Part shown: positions 55,013 to 63,972 of the stretch, piece by piece
How the letters are laid out: every line of letters begins with the position of its first letter
Position numbering within the stretch: position 1 is the stretch's first letter
Assembly: GCA_020851735.1 (NCBI GenBank)
Contig: JADZCD010000005.1
Span: forward strand, 1 to 64,000
Source: Phycisphaeraceae bacterium
GTDB taxonomy: Bacteria; Planctomycetota; Phycisphaerae; Phycisphaerales; Phycisphaeraceae
Length of the DNA stretch: 64,000 bases
Direction of reading: 5' to 3'
Made by a program: the position numbers and the translations under genes
Notes under the pieces: generated by a model
The model's database searches: none
Told to the model about the DNA's origin: nothing
Seen by the model: only the letters and a program-made list of their open reading frames with translations

Positions 55013-55032
55013 GGCAAGCCTCCACGCCCCCA

Positions 55033-55809
55033 TCAGGGTAGTCGGAATATCCTGCGCGCATTGGCGTCCGCCGCCGCGATTAATTCCTTTTCCGCCAGCC
55101 CCCGTATGCCGGCAATGTGCCGGGCCACATAAGGCACATAACACGGCTCGTTGGGCCTGACCTTCCGATGCGGCTCAGGCGTCAAGTAAGGCGAATCCGT
55201 CTCGCACAACAGCCTGTCCAGGGGCGTGAGCCGGGCCGCCTCCGCCACCTCCAGAGCATTCTTGAACGTGACAATGCCCGTAAATCCGATGCTCGCTCCC
55301 AAGGCCAGGATTTTTTCCGCTTCCGCCGGCGTGCCCGTAAAACAGTGAAACACAAATCGCTCGCCCGCCAGTCCCGAGGCGGACAATCGCTCAATCAACT
55401 CGTCCGTCGCCTTGCGATTGTGGATGATCATCGGCAGATCCGGAAACTCCCCAGCCAATTCCAATTGCCAGTCCAGCACCCGGCGCTGCATCTCCAGCGG
55501 CGGCTCCGCGTAGTGCTTGTCCAGCCCCATTTCGCCCAGCGCCACCACCTGCCCCGCCCCCGCCAACGCCCGCACGCAATCCACCACCGCCTGCCGGTCT
55601 GGCGACTGATCCGCGTGCAGCGGGTGTACGCCCACCGTGGCAAACAGGTGCTTGTGGCGCCCGGCTAATTCCACCGCCCGCTGCGCGTCCTGCGGCGACG
55701 TGCCGACGGTGATCATCTGCTCCACGCCCGCGCCGGCCGCCCGCGCCAGTACCGCGTCCAGTTGGTCAAACAGCGGCGGATACGTCAGATGGCAGTGCGT
55801 GTCGATCAT
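55033..55809 (-). CDS. TatD-family metal-dependent hydrolase
   Basis: 258 residues, a TIM-barrel metallohydrolase with 3'-5' deoxyribonuclease activity in characterised members. Metal ligands are visible: DTHCHL (two His at the N terminus), GEMGLD (Glu), IIHNR (His), FHCFTG (His) and CETDSPYL (Asp). The start is the ATG at 55809, immediately at the family N terminus. It is probably co-transcribed with the creatininase-family gene downstream. Confidence 0.93.
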   Translation of the reverse strand: MIDTHCHLTYPPLFDQLDAVLARAAGAGVEQMITVGTSPQDAQRAVELAGRHKHLFATVGVHPLHADQSPDRQAVVDCVRALAGAGQVVALGEMGLDKHYAEPPLEMQRRVLDWQLELAGEFPDLPMIIHNRKATDELIERLSASGLAGERFVFHCFTGTPAEAEKILALGASIGFTGIVTFKNALEVAEAARLTPLDRLLCETDSPYLTPEPHRKVRPNEPCYVPYVARHIAGIRGLAEKELIAAADANARRIFRLP

Positions 55810-55929
55810 AGAGTGGGGGGGTTGGGATTAGGGGTTGGGGATCAGGGATAAGGAACGTGGCCGCTTAAGCATAAGTGGGGGGGGGTCACATCGCTGACAC
55901 CCTCCGCGTTGCGCTTAGTCTTGTCAAGT

Positions 55930-58041
55930 TTAAGAGGGCAAAATCGTCAGCGGCATGCGGAAAGTCCCCGGCTTGCCCGCCTCCGCCTCTGCCGCGGTCT
56001 GCAATTCCATACCCGCTCCCTTACGCCCCGGCGAGGTCGTTTTGCCAAACAGGTCTCGACCCAACGCCAGCGCCCGCAAAAGCGCGAATTGCATGTGAAT
56101 CATGCCCGCCCCATGTTGCTCCAGCGGCCCGGCGAAAGAGCGCAAATCGCGGCCGGCGCGGCTCAGGTACTCCTCCTCGCCCGTCTGCTCGTACAGATCC
56201 AGCAGATTGTGAATCATCTGGCTGTTGCCGCTGGAAATCGCCCCGTCATACGTCGCCCGCACGCGCACCAGCAGGTCCGCCTGGTTCGCCAGCGTGTCAA
56301 AGTACCCGCCCGCGAATCCTCCGCCGGTCGCGTCAAACAGCTCCACCGCCTTGGCCATCAGCTCCCGCGCATGCCTAAGCCAATCCGCGTGTTTAGTCGC
56401 GCGATACAGCTCGATAAAACCATGCGTCAAAAACGCGTAGTCCTCTAAAAATGCGGGAATTTTCGCCGTTTCCTGTCGCAACGTGCGCCAAAGTGCCCCG
56501 TCCGCCTGGCGCAGGTGTTCTAAAATCGTCCGCCCCGCGCGTTCCGCCGCCTCGGTGTAGCGTATTTCTCCCAACAGCCTGCCCGCCTTGGCCATGGCCG
56601 CGATGGCCATGCCGTTCCACGACACAATAACCTTGTCATCCGTGCGCGGCTGCGGCCGCTGCGCGCGGGCAGCCAGCAAACGTTCATTGATAATCCGGCG
56701 TTTTTCCAGAAGCTGGTCGAGGCTCAGCCCCCTCTCCCCAGCCACCTCATCCAGTCGCCGCGGCAGAAAAAGCACGTTCGCCGGCAGCGCGTCCGCCTGA
56801 TGCGGATCGCGAAAGTTCGGCCCGCCCTCCAGCCCATACAGCCCTATCGCCAGCTCCGCCAGTTCCTCTCCCCCCGCCCGCCCCGCTAGGGCCGCCGTTA
56901 TTTCCTGCTTCTGCCACAGGTAATTCTTTCCTTCGTAAGCGTTCACCTCCGCATCCTGAGCGCTATGAAACCCGCCATCTGGACCGACCATTTCACGCCG
57001 CAGATACTCCGCCGTCTCCCCTGCCACCCGCGCGAACATCCCCGGCTCACCCGCATCGGGAATAACCTCCTGGGCCCACAGATACGCCTCAATCAACTGC
57101 GCGTTGTCATAGAGCATCTTCTCAAAGTGCGGCACCAGCCATTTTTCATCCACGCTGTAGCGGTGGAACCCGCCGCCGATTTGATCGCATATCCCCCCCC
57201 GGGCCATGCGCTCAAGCGTGTACCCCAATGCCTTGGCCAGCTCCGGTTGCGGCGTATCCTGCTGGATGCGCAAAAGTAGCATCAAATTCGACGGCTGGGG
57301 AAACTTCGGGCCCCCTCCGAATCCACCGTGTACAGGCTCATAGGCGTGCAACAGTTGATTGGCCGCCCGCTCCACCGTCCGCACGGAGAGCGCCGGAATC
57401 TCCTCCTCGGTTTTAGCCCCAAAATGCTGGCGCAAAGCGCCGGCGATTTCCCGCCCGTGTTCGAGGATCTGCCGCCGCTGCGTCCGCCACGCCTCGGACA
57501 ACGACAAAATCACCTGCGGAAAACTGGGCATCCCCCCGCCCCCGGAAGCTAATCCCCCGCCCCCGGAAGCTGTCGGCGGAAAGTAAGTGCCCGTGAAAAA
57601 CGGCGCCAAACCTTGGTCGTCCTCCCCTGCGGCCTTGGGCGGAGTCAAAAACACGCTCATCGGCCAGCCGCCCCGACCCGTGGTCAACTGCACCGCCGCC
57701 ATGTAAATGTCATCCAGGTCCGGCCGCTCCTCGCGGTCGACCTTGATGTTCACAAAATGCTCGTTCATCAGCGCCGCGATGGCTGGATTCTCAAACACCT
57801 CCCTTTCCATCACGTGGCACCAGTAGCAGGTGGAATAGCCGATGGAAAGAAATATCGGGCGCTTCTCCGCCGCCGCCTTGGCCAGCGCCTCCGGACCCCA
57901 CGGATACCAGTCCACCGGATTGTGGGCGTGCTGCCGCAGATACGGCGAAGTTTCCCCCGCCAGCCGATTCTGCGTCGGCCTATGGCTTCCCGCCTCCGCA
58001 ACAGAACTTTTGGTCTCTTGAGTGTGGTGGCTTTCGGTCAT
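55930..58041 (-). CDS. YyaL / DUF255 thioredoxin-domain protein
   Basis: 703 residues. The N-terminal DUF255 thioredoxin-like domain ([25 protein letters not shown]) has the CYWC pair at 72-75 within STCYWCHVM. The rest is an alpha/alpha-barrel resembling GH-type or N-acylglucosamine 2-epimerase folds, as in human SPATA20 and Bacillus YyaL. Residues ~157-171 ([13 protein letters not shown]) come from two CCCCCGGAAGC units inserted in the thioredoxin part after GTYFPP. The function of the family is unsettled. It lies 20 bp downstream of the next gene on the same strand. Confidence 0.92.
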   Translation of the reverse strand: MTESHHTQETKSSVAEAGSHRPTQNRLAGETSPYLRQHAHNPVDWYPWGPEALAKAAAEKRPIFLSIGYSTCYWCHVMEREVFENPAIAALMNEHFVNIKVDREERPDLDDIYMAAVQLTTGRGGWPMSVFLTPPKAAGEDDQGLAPFFTGTYFPPTASGGGGLASGGGGMPSFPQVILSLSEAWRTQRRQILEHGREIAGALRQHFGAKTEEEIPALSVRTVERAANQLLHAYEPVHGGFGGGPKFPQPSNLMLLLRIQQDTPQPELAKALGYTLERMARGGICDQIGGGFHRYSVDEKWLVPHFEKMLYDNAQLIEAYLWAQEVIPDAGEPGMFARVAGETAEYLRREMVGPDGGFHSAQDAEVNAYEGKNYLWQKQEITAALAGRAGGEELAELAIGLYGLEGGPNFRDPHQADALPANVLFLPRRLDEVAGERGLSLDQLLEKRRIINERLLAARAQRPQPRTDDKVIVSWNGMAIAAMAKAGRLLGEIRYTEAAERAGRTILEHLRQADGALWRTLRQETAKIPAFLEDYAFLTHGFIELYRATKHADWLRHARELMAKAVELFDATGGGFAGGYFDTLANQADLLVRVRATYDGAISSGNSQMIHNLLDLYEQTGEEEYLSRAGRDLRSFAGPLEQHGAGMIHMQFALLRALALGRDLFGKTTSPGRKGAGMELQTAAEAEAGKPGTFRMPLTILPS
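57532..57570 (-). repeat. TTCCGGGGG pair inside the YyaL gene
   Basis: On the gene strand two GCTTCCGGGGGCGGGGG units lie in tandem, about 20 nt apart, and translate as [13 protein letters not shown]. Confidence 0.8.
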
Positions 58042-58061
58042 GCCCGGATTCTAGGGCGCGC

Positions 58062-59009
58062 TTACTTAAAGATCGCGTAATAGCCCAAACGCCGAGCCAC
58101 GTTTCTTACCCGCTGCTGCGCGTGGAAGCGCGCCGGCGGAAACGAAACAAACCGGCGGATCGGTGAAGGCTGATCATGCTGCTGCCCGGGATTCAGTAAA
58201 CCCGCTTCCTCCGCCTCCGCCAGCCAGTCCTTGGCCACGCCCCCCGCGTGAAAACACTTCGCGTGCGCCAGCGGCTCCGTGCGCAGAATCGAAAGCGGCT
58301 TAGCCCCGCAGCGCAGCGCCAGCCGCTTCCACTGCGTCCGATGCCAGCAGATCCAGCGCTGCGGGTCCAAATAGCCTCCGCCCATCCGCATCGCCAAAGC
58401 CGCCCAGACAATAGCCTCCACGTGCATCATCCGGGGTATCGCCGCGCCGCCCAGTCGGCCGACCAGCCAGTTAAGCCATTCCTTGTCCACCGGCCCGCGC
58501 CACTGCGCCACCCCGATGTCCACGTGGTCCGCCAGCGCCGCCGGCGCCGCGAAACTCGCCGCCACCGTCTGCGGCGGCAACAGGCAATTGGGCCGCTGCC
58601 ACATCAGCACCAGCTCCTGCGCCGGCGTGGACTCAAACGTAAAGCGATTAGGAAAATACACGTCCGGGTCGAGAATGATCATTTCCTCGCCCGCCGCGGC
58701 AAACAGTGGGGGGTCCGTCACCTTCCGCCAGCACGGGTGCCCGTCCCGCCGAAACCTTAATAGATCTTCCAGCCCCCGATACTGCTCCTCCGCCCGCTCC
58801 CCGGCCTCATCTTGATCCCACACCGCCCACACGTGTCGGCCCTGGTGCTCCAGCTTCCCCACCGCCTCGGCCAGCGTCTCCTTGTCCTGCCGCGAATCCG
58901 TGATCAGCCGAATCGACAGCGGCTCCAACGCGTTGCGGAACAAACTGCCCATGCAGGGGCCGGCATAGCGCAACGAACGTGGACTGACCAGAAAATAAAC
59001 ATTGCGCAT
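58062..59009 (-). CDS. Hypothetical protein, glycosyltransferase-like
   Basis: 315 residues. MRNVYFLVSPRSLRYAGPCM opens the protein, and IILDPDVYFPNRF at about residue 130 carries a DPDVYF segment like the DxD metal site of GT-A glycosyltransferases; CWHRTQW follows later. A GT-A type nucleotide-sugar transferase is possible, but the family is not recognised. ATG 59009 is chosen because AAGG lies 7 nt upstream; the frame is open further. It lies in a run of minus-strand genes. Confidence 0.65.
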   Translation of the reverse strand: MRNVYFLVSPRSLRYAGPCMGSLFRNALEPLSIRLITDSRQDKETLAEAVGKLEHQGRHVWAVWDQDEAGERAEEQYRGLEDLLRFRRDGHPCWRKVTDPPLFAAAGEEMIILDPDVYFPNRFTFESTPAQELVLMWQRPNCLLPPQTVAASFAAPAALADHVDIGVAQWRGPVDKEWLNWLVGRLGGAAIPRMMHVEAIVWAALAMRMGGGYLDPQRWICWHRTQWKRLALRCGAKPLSILRTEPLAHAKCFHAGGVAKDWLAEAEEAGLLNPGQQHDQPSPIRRFVSFPPARFHAQQRVRNVARRLGYYAIFK

Positions 59010-59117
59010 CGCTTCGCCTTGTGGTTGCATCGCCCGCTTACCCCTGCGATCCACCGTATACATCGGCCATCGTTATGGGAATCTTCTGTAACCGCCAGAC
59101 AGGCCCCGCCGCGCCCC

Positions 59118-60017
59118 TTACCCCATGCCCTCAGGAATCCTGCAATTTAAGCGCCACCTCGAGTCCTCCGCCGGCACCTGCTCCGCCGGGACATTTTCCA
59201 TGCACTTAAATTTCGGCAGTTGCGGCCCGACCACCTCCGCCCAGATCCTTTCAATCTCCGCGAAAGAAAGCGGCTTGCGCTCCGCCGGCGCGTGTTTGGC
59301 ATATTCCCCCAGCAATTCCCCAGCCTTCCGGCCCAGGTACTCCACCTCATCGGCCACCATCCGCTCGCCCACCCGCCGATCGGCCATCCGCGCGCTCTTG
59401 CCCATCGCAAAGTGCTTGCCCGGCTCGCCCTCCGCCGGGAAGCGCGAAACATCCACGCACTCCGGCCGCAGCGCCCACAAAAGCGACGTCTCCACCACGC
59501 CCGCGTGATCCGCCACGTGCTTCCCTTGCCCGTCAAACCCCTTCGGGCACGCCTCGTAATCCGGCAGACCGTACAACCGCATGGCAAAGTGCGGCTGCAA
59601 GATCCCCAGCAGCTTCTTTAGGTCCAGCCAGTTGGGCCCATAGTGCCCCGTTAGGATCACCGCCGCGTGAAACCCCAGCGCGTCAAACGCCCGCAATTGG
59701 TAAGTCACAATCTTAAAATGCATCCACACCGGCATGGCCGTCATCCACGGCCGCGCCTCGCCGATGTTGTCCCGCGCCCACGTCGCATACGCCCCCGTTT
59801 CATGCACGTGCCAGAAGTCCGGCGGGCAGACGATCCCCCCATGCTGTTTGGCCGCCGCCACGCAGACGCCCCAGGCCTTCAGCGCGTCTAAGCCCACCGC
59901 GTTCTGCGGGCCGTGCGGTTCGCACAAGCCCTGCGGCAACCACACCACCGGGCACTTGGCAAAGGCCGCCTCCAGCTCGTCCGGAAACATCCTCTCCCAA
60001 CGCACTTCGTCGCGCAT
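59118..60017 (-). CDS. Creatininase-family protein (B)
   Basis: 299 residues. It is a divergent relative of the creatininase-family gene at 54251. The metal site is seen as LCEPHGPQNAVGLD (Glu, His, Asp) and LTGHYGPNW (His). A C-terminal extension beyond residue ~225 ends in a Cys-containing tail. ATG 60017 is used; a GTG at 60050 would add a Lys/Arg-rich stretch and overlap the yggS-like gene by 14 bp. Neither has a good ribosome site, so the start is uncertain. Substrate unknown. Confidence 0.82.
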   Translation of the reverse strand: MRDEVRWERMFPDELEAAFAKCPVVWLPQGLCEPHGPQNAVGLDALKAWGVCVAAAKQHGGIVCPPDFWHVHETGAYATWARDNIGEARPWMTAMPVWMHFKIVTYQLRAFDALGFHAAVILTGHYGPNWLDLKKLLGILQPHFAMRLYGLPDYEACPKGFDGQGKHVADHAGVVETSLLWALRPECVDVSRFPAEGEPGKHFAMGKSARMADRRVGERMVADEVEYLGRKAGELLGEYAKHAPAERKPLSFAEIERIWAEVVGPQLPKFKCMENVPAEQVPAEDSRWRLNCRIPEGMG

Positions 60018-60036
60018 GACGGATCGCTTTTTTCTT

Positions 60037-60954
60037 TTAGGCTTCCCCACCGCCGAAGATCGCCTGACCGATGCTCACCAGATTCGCCCCCGCCGCCACC
60101 GCCGCCTCAAAACTGTGGTCTTCCCCCATCGCCAGAATGTTAAAGCTGCGCCCGCCGATCTTTTCCGACAAGAGGTCCTGATACAGCTCCGCCCCCCGCG
60201 CGAAGGTCATCTCCAGCTCGCCCGGCTTCATCCCCGGGCGGGTGTTGATGCACAGCCCCCGCAGCCGCAGGTTCACCATCGAGTCGATCTGCTCAGCTAA
60301 GTGAATCGCCGCCGGCGCCACCACCCCGCTGACCTGCGGATCGCCCAGCACGTTCACCTGCAGCAACACGTCCAGCACGTCCACCGGCTGCCGCGTCGGC
60401 CGTTCCGCCGCTGCCCCCTCCGCCTCCACGCCCGGACTCTCCAGGCGCCCGGCAAAAGCGTGCAGGTCCTCAGCCACCCGCAGATTGTCAATGCTGTGGA
60501 TCAGCCGCACCAGCGATACCAGTGGCTTAATCTTGTTCTTCGGCACCGGTCCCAGCAGATGCCACCGCACCTGCGGATTGGCCCCCGCCGGATTCGCTCC
60601 CGCCGCCGGCACCTGCACCGATGGCCCTTGCGCCCCGCCCGCCGCTCCGTGGCTCGCTCCCTCGCCCTCAGGCCGCGGACGCAGACGGGTCAAAAACCTC
60701 CGCCGCCCTAAAAATTCCTGCAGTTGCAGCGCCCGCTGCGGCAGCTGCGCCACCGTCGTTTCGCCCAAATCCACGTGTCCTAATTCCACCATCTGCCGGA
60801 TCTGATCCGGGCTGGCCTGATCCGTCACCGCCACCACCACGATGCTCTCCGGCGGGCGTCCGTATTGCGTGGCCGCCTCCGCCACCTTGTCCATCACCCG
60901 GCGGTAGCGTTCCCGCAGTTTGCCTGAATCAGGCTTGAGCGTGGTTTCCATCAT
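60037..60954 (-). CDS. Divergent YggS/PLPBP-like protein lacking the PLP lysine
   Basis: 305 residues; YggS proteins are usually about 230. The TIM-barrel pattern is collinear with YggS: VVVAVTDQ, LGETTVAQLPQRAL, WHLLGPVPKNKIK, LIHSIDNLRVAEDL, LLQVNVLGDPQVSG and a C-terminal LVSIGQAIFGG. The lysine that binds PLP (VAVSKT in YggS) is Asp45 here (VAVTDQ). The SMGMS phosphate-loop is altered to AMGEDH. Two low-complexity insertions (~88-127 and ~165-187) lengthen it. PLP binding as in YggS is therefore doubtful. Two ATGs start it with no good ribosome site. Confidence 0.8.
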   Translation of the reverse strand: MMETTLKPDSGKLRERYRRVMDKVAEAATQYGRPPESIVVVAVTDQASPDQIRQMVELGHVDLGETTVAQLPQRALQLQEFLGRRRFLTRLRPRPEGEGASHGAAGGAQGPSVQVPAAGANPAGANPQVRWHLLGPVPKNKIKPLVSLVRLIHSIDNLRVAEDLHAFAGRLESPGVEAEGAAAERPTRQPVDVLDVLLQVNVLGDPQVSGVVAPAAIHLAEQIDSMVNLRLRGLCINTRPGMKPGELEMTFARGAELYQDLLSEKIGGRSFNILAMGEDHSFEAAVAAGANLVSIGQAIFGGGEA

Positions 60955-61000
60955 TCGTTCAGCATACTTCCGCCGCCGGCTTTTGTCTTGCCCCGTCCAA

Positions 61001-61027
61001 TAAAAAACCCAGGCTTACAAGCCTGGG
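61001..61027 (-). terminator. Intrinsic terminator after the upstream membrane protein gene
   Basis: Arms CCCAGGCTT and AAGCCTGGG (9 bp) are followed on the minus strand by TTTTTTATT. It lies between the membrane protein gene and the yggS-like gene and ends the former's transcript. Confidence 0.9.
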
Positions 61028-61073
61028 CTCTCTTTTGGAAGTATTGTTGCGGGGTTTCCCCTATCTCGTTCCC

Positions 61074-61808
61074 CTAGCCGGGTTTCTTCTGCTCGCTGGG
61101 CATCGGCTTCTTGCTGGACTGCTGCACGATCAACCCGATCAGCGCCGGCACGAACACCAGCACCGGCAGGATGGCCGCATGCGCCGATACCCCTTGCGTG
61201 ATCGGCCCGCGCCAGGCGGGGATCATCTGCAATAGCAGCGCGATCGCCCCCAGCACCACCAGCGTCGATCCGCTGACCGTCGTGAAGAACACCACCGACA
61301 GCTTAAACAATATGAACGCCAGCATGCCGAAGATCACCGCCCCCACCAAAGCGCCGATCCAGTAATTCCTGGCAATGTTCTCCGCCGCCGCGCCGTGTGA
61401 CGCCACCAGCGAGATCGACGTCCAGGCGTTGGCTCCCAAAAACGCTCCCGCCAACGCGCCGAATCCCGCCACCGCCCAGCGCATCAGCGGCATGCACGAT
61501 ATGCCTAAAAGCAGCCCCAGCGACGCCGCCACGATCTCCTGCGCCCGGATCTTCTGCCCCAGGTAATAGCCAGCCAGAATGCCCAGACAAATCCCCGCGA
61601 TCACGATCACCCACTTGTACACCTGGTACCCGTTCAGCAGGCACACCAAGCCCGCGATCAGGAACACCACCGCCCACACGATCGACAGATACTGCAACTC
61701 CGTCAGCAGCGTCTGCGGATGCGCCAGGGCGTCAAACCGCGAAAACACCCGGTTGACCACGTCGCAAACGTTCTGCGGGGAACTTTCAGCAAGTACAAAT
61801 CCGAGCAT
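61074..61808 (-). CDS. Polytopic membrane protein of unknown function (A)
   Basis: 244 residues with about seven TM helices (for example LSIVWAVVFLIAGLVCLL, VIVIAGICLGILAGYYLG, ALVGAVIFGMLAFILFKL). The ATG at 61808 is fixed by AAGGAG 7 nt upstream; the earlier ATG at 61814 is only 1 nt from that site and cannot use it. The C terminus is a short basic tail. The neighbouring upstream gene encodes a similarly sized protein with comparable helices, so they may be partners. No family recognised. Confidence 0.72.
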   Translation of the reverse strand: MLGFVLAESSPQNVCDVVNRVFSRFDALAHPQTLLTELQYLSIVWAVVFLIAGLVCLLNGYQVYKWVIVIAGICLGILAGYYLGQKIRAQEIVAASLGLLLGISCMPLMRWAVAGFGALAGAFLGANAWTSISLVASHGAAAENIARNYWIGALVGAVIFGMLAFILFKLSVVFFTTVSGSTLVVLGAIALLLQMIPAWRGPITQGVSAHAAILPVLVFVPALIGLIVQQSSKKPMPSEQKKPG

Positions 61809-61833
61809 AGCCATGCTCCTTATTTCTCCTCTG

Positions 61834-61919
61834 CCTCTTCCCCAACCCCTCTTCCCCAATCCCCAACCCCTAATCCCCAACCTCTATTCCCTTATCCCTA
61901 ACCCCCAACTCCTGCCTCA
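61834..61919. repeat. G-rich telomere-like low-complexity tract
   Basis: On the minus strand it is a run of GGGG blocks separated by ATT, TTA or AAGA words (such as GGGGATTAGGGG). Related tracts lie at about 17562-17600, 55812-55855 and, less regular, 146-230. It lies in the leader of the downstream membrane protein gene. Confidence 0.7.
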
Positions 61920-61920
61920 A

Positions 61921-62667
61921 TCACTTATCGGCTCGCTTCCGCCACACGGTCCATTGGAAGCCTACCCCCACCGCCGTTATCAGACCCACCGCCGCCACCG
62001 CCTGTCGCGGATTCCCCAGCCAGGTCGTTAACCACGCAAATCCCTCTCGTTGCGCCAGCCAAGCCAATACCCCCACGATCAGCACCGACCCCACCAGCGC
62101 GCAAGCCGCCGCCGCCGCGCGATACGGAAACAGCAAACCCACCAATAACCCCAGAATCGCCCCCCCGATCGCCAGTCCCGTCGCCGTGGCTGCCTCCGGA
62201 CCGTCCAGCGACTTCCACCACTCCAAAGCCGAGTTCTGCGCATCCGTCCACCACGCCTTGGCCATCTCCTCCGCCTGCTGGCGATTGATGCCCAATCCTT
62301 CCGAATTGGCCGTCTGCGGCAAGGTCACCGCCGGCGCCGGTGGGGGCTGTTTGCCCTGCCAAGCCATATACATCGCCGGCCCGCCCGTGCTCAGCACGAT
62401 GGCCAGCAGAATTCCCACCCAGATGCGGAACAAAATCCACGCCAAAAGCGCCCCCGCCAACGCTCCCCCGACCAGGTACATCAGCCTTAATTCATCCGTC
62501 GCTTCCGGACCAGCCAGCGCCGCTCCCCCCGCCAGCCCGAACAGCATCCCGCAGGCCGCCCCGCACGGACGCGTCAGCTTCTTACCCAATAACCACAGCA
62601 CCGCCCCCAGGACCAACCCCGCCCCCGCCAACGCCATCTGTGCTGTCGGTCCATATTCGCTGAGCAT
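61921..62667 (-). CDS. Polytopic membrane protein of unknown function (B)
   Basis: 248 residues with roughly six TM helices; residues ~105-165 are a periplasmic or cytoplasmic Pro/Gln-rich loop with WWTDAQNSALEWWKSL. ATG 62667 is preferred since GGGTGG lies just upstream and the first helix follows directly. It precedes the other membrane protein gene in the same orientation, separated by the G-rich tract. Function unknown. Confidence 0.7.
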   Translation of the reverse strand: MLSEYGPTAQMALAGAGLVLGAVLWLLGKKLTRPCGAACGMLFGLAGGAALAGPEATDELRLMYLVGGALAGALLAWILFRIWVGILLAIVLSTGGPAMYMAWQGKQPPPAPAVTLPQTANSEGLGINRQQAEEMAKAWWTDAQNSALEWWKSLDGPEAATATGLAIGGAILGLLVGLLFPYRAAAAACALVGSVLIVGVLAWLAQREGFAWLTTWLGNPRQAVAAVGLITAVGVGFQWTVWRKRADK

Positions 62668-62715
62668 AACCACCCATTCCCGCCCCAAGCTTCGCAAGTC
62701 CGTTCGCCTCGTTCA

Positions 62716-62774
62716 GCCCCCGGCTCTGCCGGGGGGTACGAGTCTCGACTTCCAGCCCCCGGCTCTGCCGCGGG
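62716..62774. repeat. Tandem GC-rich hairpin pair
   Basis: CCCCCGGCTCTGCCGGGGG (62716-62734) and a variant CCCCCGGCTCTGCCGCGGGG (62755-62774), 39 nt apart, each an almost perfect hairpin with loop CT. They lie between the membrane protein gene and pheA. Confidence 0.85.
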
Positions 62775-62851
62775 GTACTCGGGGCTATATCCCCCGCCCA
62801 CCGCTCCGCCTATTCCTTTCCCCTTTATCGCCAAAACCTTACCGCCTGCGT

Positions 62852-62857
62852 TACAAT
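62852..62857 (+). promoter_or_regulatory. Candidate -10 of pheA
   Basis: TACAAT ends 11 nt before the pheA ATG, so the transcript start would be only about 4-5 nt before the start codon. No good -35 is seen at 17 nt, and no Shine-Dalgarno is present. Translation may be close to leaderless. Confidence 0.4.
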
Positions 62858-62868
62858 GCACCCTTGTT

Positions 62869-63972
62869 ATGCCCGAAAAAACCCCCTCCAACGAGGTCGA
62901 AACGCTCTTAGCCCCGCTTCGCGCCCGCATTGACCAGCTTGACCGTCAATTGGTCGACCTGCTCAATCAGCGCGCCCAGATCGTCATCGAGGTCGGCAAG
63001 GTCAAGCAGCGCGACAACACTCCCGTCTACGCCCCCGACCGCGAACAGCGCGTCCTCGATCAAGTCCGCAGCTACAACCAAGGCCCCTTGCCCGACGCCT
63101 GCGTCGAAGCCATCTGGCGCGAGCTCATGAGCGGCTCCTTCGCCCTCGAGCGCCCCCTCCGCATCGGCTACCTCGGCCCGCCCGGCACCTTCTCCCACTT
63201 GGCTGCCCGCCGCAAGTTCGGCGCCAGCGTCGAATACGACGGCGTGGTCGACATCCCCGCCGTCTTCGAGGAAGTCACCCGCGGCCACATCGACCTGGGC
63301 GTGGTCCCCATCGAAAACTCCACCGAAGGCGGCATCAACGCCACCTTGGACGCCTTCCTGGATTCCCCTCTGCGCATCTGTGCCGAGGTCATCATCACCA
63401 TCCACCACAATCTGCTTTCCCGTATCCCCCTGGACCAGATCAAAAAAGTCTACTCCCACCCCCAGCCCCTCGCTCAGTGCCGCCGCTGGCTGTCCGCCCA
63501 GCTCAACCACGTCGATCGCATTGCCACCGCCTCCACCACCCGCGCCGCCGAGTTGGCCGCCCAGGAATCCGAAGCCGCCGCCATCGGCTCATCCCTCGCT
63601 GCCGAGCTTTATGGCCTAAACATCCTCTTTGCCAATATTGAGGACAATCCCAACAACGTCACCCGCTTCCTGGTCATCAGCAAGCAAAGCCCCAAGCCCA
63701 CCGGCGACGACAAGACCTCCATCACCTTCACCACCGCCCACAAGGCCGGCGCTCTCTCCGAGGTGCTCGACGTCTTCCGCGATCACAACCTCAACCTCAC
63801 CCACATCGACAAACGCCCCAGCCAGCGCGTCAACTGGGAGTATTACTTCTTCATCGACTGCGAAGGCCACGAGCTGGACCCCCACGTCGCCCGCGCCATC
63901 GAAGCCGCCCGCAAGCACTGCCTGCAACTTAAAGTCCTCGGCTCATTCCCCCGCGCCAAGGACGTGCTCTAG
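62869..63972 (+). CDS. pheA: Chorismate mutase / prephenate dehydratase (P-protein)
   Basis: 367 residues with the full P-protein layout. Residues ~10-95 are an AroQ chorismate mutase (RIDQLDRQLVDLLNQRA). Residues ~98-275 are prephenate dehydratase (IGYLGPPGTFSHLAA, GVVPIENSTEGG, ATASTTRAAELAA with the catalytic Thr region). Residues ~285-360 form an ACT domain (HKAGALSEVLDVF, with the phenylalanine-binding ESRP-type site read as DKRPSQ). It makes phenylpyruvate from chorismate and is probably inhibited by Phe through the ACT domain. No ribosome site precedes the ATG. Confidence 0.96.
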   Translation: MPEKTPSNEVETLLAPLRARIDQLDRQLVDLLNQRAQIVIEVGKVKQRDNTPVYAPDREQRVLDQVRSYNQGPLPDACVEAIWRELMSGSFALERPLRIGYLGPPGTFSHLAARRKFGASVEYDGVVDIPAVFEEVTRGHIDLGVVPIENSTEGGINATLDAFLDSPLRICAEVIITIHHNLLSRIPLDQIKKVYSHPQPLAQCRRWLSAQLNHVDRIATASTTRAAELAAQESEAAAIGSSLAAELYGLNILFANIEDNPNNVTRFLVISKQSPKPTGDDKTSITFTTAHKAGALSEVLDVFRDHNLNLTHIDKRPSQRVNWEYYFFIDCEGHELDPHVARAIEAARKHCLQLKVLGSFPRAKDVL

